From contig JAGGNK010006892.1 in the NCBI GenBank assembly GCA_017590115.1, positions 14,423,736-14,487,735 on the forward strand: a DNA stretch of 64,000 nt, read 5' to 3'. Positions 61,109-64,000 of the stretch are shown here, one piece after another. The notes under the pieces were generated by a model. The model made no database searches. It saw only the letters and a program-made list of their open reading frames with translations, and was not told the DNA's origin. The translations under genes were made by a program, and so were the position numbers. The stretch comes from Montifringilla adamsi (taxonomy: Eukaryota > Chordata > Aves > Passeriformes > Passeridae). Numbering within the stretch: position 1 is the stretch's first letter; each line of letters starts with the position of its first letter.

Positions 61109-64000
61109 ACAAACCCTGGCACCTCTTGGTCTCTTGGATCAGTATTTCTGTGTGGTTTTATTCCAGCTCTGTTTCTTTATATCTTTCTCTTGAGACACTT
61201 CAAAACATGTGCAGGAGGTAGCTGAAAATTCCATTATAATAAAGTGTGATTAGAACTGACCTAGATTTTGTGCTGAAGATGGTTATTCATTCCTTCATGG
61301 AGTATAGAATGCATTTTCTGTTTTTGTCCAAAAATTGGATGCTATGTGGAGAATGAACAACCTGAACAGAGTAGATGAAAGAGTTTAATCTGTTCCACTG
61401 GTGCTGAGGCTGTCCTGGTGTTTTGCCACTGGAATGCTGCATTCCAAAATATCTGTGTCTAAATTAAATAAGATATGTATGCTGAAGTAAGAAGTAGCTT
61501 GTGGATTTTATGTATGTGTAGTTGCATGAGACTGTACAAGTTTTTAATTTTGAGGAAATCTTCAAATTACTGGGTTTGGGATATTTTTTTTGTTTTTGTA
61601 ATACATATTCCTTCTGAGACTCTGGGAGATCAAATCAGTCTTTGGAAATCCAGCAATGAAACTATTTTATTATGAATATCACAATAATTTTATTTATTTG
61701 TAGACTTACTTAATGCACCTTTCCAGTAGAACTAAGTGCTATGACTTAAACAACACTTAATAATTTTAACAAGGCTTAATACTTTTATAATGCAAATTTT
61801 AATAACACTGATTCATATCTGGTTGTCTTCTTCTAGTAGGGGGAAGTTCATTAAGCTGTTGGAGTAGCTCAGTTATCTGTTGCTTGGGAATTCTTTTCAG
61901 ATGGATAATACAGATGAAAGACAGCTGTCAAACTAGCAATTGTACTATCACCCTGATAGCCTGCTAGTAAATTTCTGGGAATTAAGGTTTCTACAAATGA
62001 AACTCAATGCACACATTGAGTTTTCTCTGAAAACATCTCTGATGTTTCATCTAAGTAGAGATAACCTCTTAAAATACTGTGGAGTCGACAAGTGGAAAAA
62101 TAAATTTAGGAGATTAAGTAATTTTACGTTCTTCTAGGAAAGGTTCAGTTATAGCATTGTAGATTTTAGAGTGGGATTTTTCCAACCAGTACTACTCAGT
62201 GGACTGTTGTGAAAGTATACTATTAAATGATTAGCTGATTAATTTTTAGATTTATATGAAAATATTACAGGTACTGAGATAGCCTAAACGCAGGTGTGTT
62301 AAGTTTTATAGAGGTGCTTACATTCGAGTGTTTCACAGTCAATTAGGACACTGCCTGATATTTATAGGAATTCCTGTTGTTATTAGAAACAGCAAAAAAA
62401 TTATGTAAAAACTGATGTGTGATATGAACTGTTGCTCTGACTTAGTTGTAGTTGCTGAGCTTCTGTGATGGATGGGCCAAGGAAGAGTCGGTGCACTGTC
62501 CCTGCCGTGCTGAGCTGCTGTGTCCCCCTAGACAAAGGGAGTTGCATCAACCCTGCATGAATCTCTTCATTCCTTATGTTTGGTCTCATTATTTTTAAAG
62601 TGAGAGCTACAGAAACTGTTCAAATACAAGTTTAATAGTTTACATTAGCAACTATCTTTTTTAGAGGCATCAATACTGCTTTTGAAAATAAAATGTACGG
62701 AATTTGGTCTTGCATACAGAAATTTTTGAAGACAGTATGAAATCACCCTTTTACACACTCTAGGATTTGTGCTTCACAGAGCTGTTATGTGCCTGTCAAC
62801 AGCTCTTAATGGAGGCCTGCCATGTTGAAATAATTTGATCTTGCTACAGTGCTTAGTTTGGTTTTGCTCGTGATCACTTCTTCTGGCAATGTCCCTCCTG
62901 AAATAAATTCTAACCTGAAATGTCAGTTTCCTTGTGGCTTTCATTTAAAGCTTTATTTGGTGCCAAGTTGGGATATCCTGGCAAAAGGGGATAAGTCAAA
63001 ATCAGAACAGTTCTTAAATACTGCAAAATGCATGGTCCTTAAAAATGCTCGTTCACAATTGCAGGAGTCATGTTGTTTCTGCAGGAGGATATTCCTTTCC
63101 TAGACTGCTTTAGTAAAAAAGTGGAAGTGAATGTTAGAGGTATTTAGTGATGCCTGGGCTATTCTGAGACACTCTGACATCCTGCTATGGACAGAAGTTA
63201 GAATGGGACATTCCTGGCATCTTGAGCCATGGCAGTTGTCTCCAGGGAACGCTTGATCGCACAGAGGCCATGGTTTGGCTGTGACTGTTCAGGCCATGTC
63301 ATCTGATTAAGTATTCTGGTTTTAAATCTTTGAGCCACAGATGACTGTTCCAAACAAATTTTGTTACTGTAAAAGCTAAAGTGATATTTTTTGCTTATAG
63401 AAATGAATTAAGGTAAAAGGGACAGCATATTCAATTCTGACAAGTCACTTAAGAGGTATTTAATAGGCTCCCTTGCTACAGAAGCACCAAGTGAAGGCTT
63501 TTGGCTATGCTGAAGGAAAGCAAAGTTCTGCACCTCCTAGAGAAACACACATGGAAGAGCTGGACAATTGGTTCTTTGGTATTTCACTTGTGGAAGAGTC
63601 TCAGTGTAGGTGTAGTTTCCAATTAGTGCTTCTTGGATGTATCTCTTCTGAAATTACTGGACAGTTTTAACTTTTTAGCCTAGATTTTGATATTTCTTAC
63701 TGTGTTCTTGTAAATGGAAAGATATAACTATGCTGTGGAAGAGATTGTTTATCTTCCTTTCCCTTTATAGAGGGAGAATATTGATAGTGTTCAAGTAATA
63801 TAACTTAAAATTTCTGTACATGTATTGATTCTTGAAATTTTTGTTTTTCATTGTGGAGAGATAATTTGTAACATGGTAAAGAATAGCAAGTGAAATCCTG
63901 TGCATTGTCAACACCAGCGGTCCTTGTTAGATTTTCATTCTTCAGTGTTAATTCGACTTTTGTGTCTTTTTTTAAAGATATTTGAGATAGTTCTTTGAGC
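58660..64000 (+). other. ZMYM2: ZMYM2 intron running off the window
   Basis: AT-rich intron sequence after donor GTATGT. I looked for the expected next exon (Cys-rich, starting with the rest of a Gly codon, then CKLLY-like) and did not see it before 64000. A T16 run lies at 60706-60721. No CR1 copy or other gene is recognised. Confidence 0.7.
61077..61102. repeat. (AT)n dinucleotide repeat, 13 units
   Basis: A pure AT repeat in the last intron, likely a length-polymorphic microsatellite and, being self-complementary, prone to hairpin formation. Confidence 0.92.

Noticed and set aside
1..64000. CRISPR arrays, operons, tRNA/rRNA genes, phage or plasmid features
   Set aside because: None is seen. 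The sequence is a vertebrate locus with spliced exons and LINE repeats, and spaced direct-repeat arrays are absent.

Overview
The window is vertebrate nuclear DNA and most likely avian. It is AT-rich and intron-rich, and its only abundant recognisable repeats are 5'-truncated CR1 LINE fragments. These end in the usual CR1 3' signature (ccaacctacatgattctgtgat and variants) or begin with its reverse complement. I see no SINE or LTR families, no prokaryotic operons, and no CRISPR, tRNA or rRNA genes.

The one gene I can support is the 5' half of ZMYM2 (ZNF198, MYM-type zinc finger 2) on the + strand. Eight coding exons are resolved to the base: 27705-28563, 32960-33245, 36105-36270, 37070-37282, 51174-51324, 52062-52177, 57830-57946 and 58509-58659. 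All have AG/GT borders and their phases join into one open frame of 2059 nt (686 codons plus 1 nt). They encode the acidic N-terminus with two SUMO-interaction-like motifs and the first eight or so Cys-rich MYM fingers. The rest of the gene (last fingers, proline/valine-rich segment, C-terminal domain) lies beyond base 64000. From memory of human ZMYM2, a short in-frame linker exon (about 24 codons) is expected between 37282 and 51174. I could not find it.

Region by region: 1-6.1 kb is upstream intergenic DNA with two CR1 fragments. 6.14-8.31 kb is a strong CpG island, the likely ZMYM2 promoter and first exon, with a GC-rich shoulder and a separate small CpG cluster at 9.37-9.5 kb. 8.5-27.7 kb is the 5'UTR intron region, with one CR1, a multi-hairpin sequence at 23.3 kb and a well-formed candidate non-coding exon at 24133-24194. 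27.7-58.7 kb is the coding block separated by introns, the largest of which (37.3-51.2 kb) carries the longest CR1 copies. 58.7-64 kb is intron.

ZMYM2 is known in mammals as a nuclear, SUMO-binding transcriptional co-repressor associated with LSD1/CoREST/HDAC and with repression of retrotransposons. Nothing here amounts to a new multi-gene system. The more interesting points are gene-structure details (unlocated linker exon, candidate 5'UTR exon with a minimal uORF, tandem NAGNAG acceptor, weak exon-3 donor) and unusual CR1 rearrangements.
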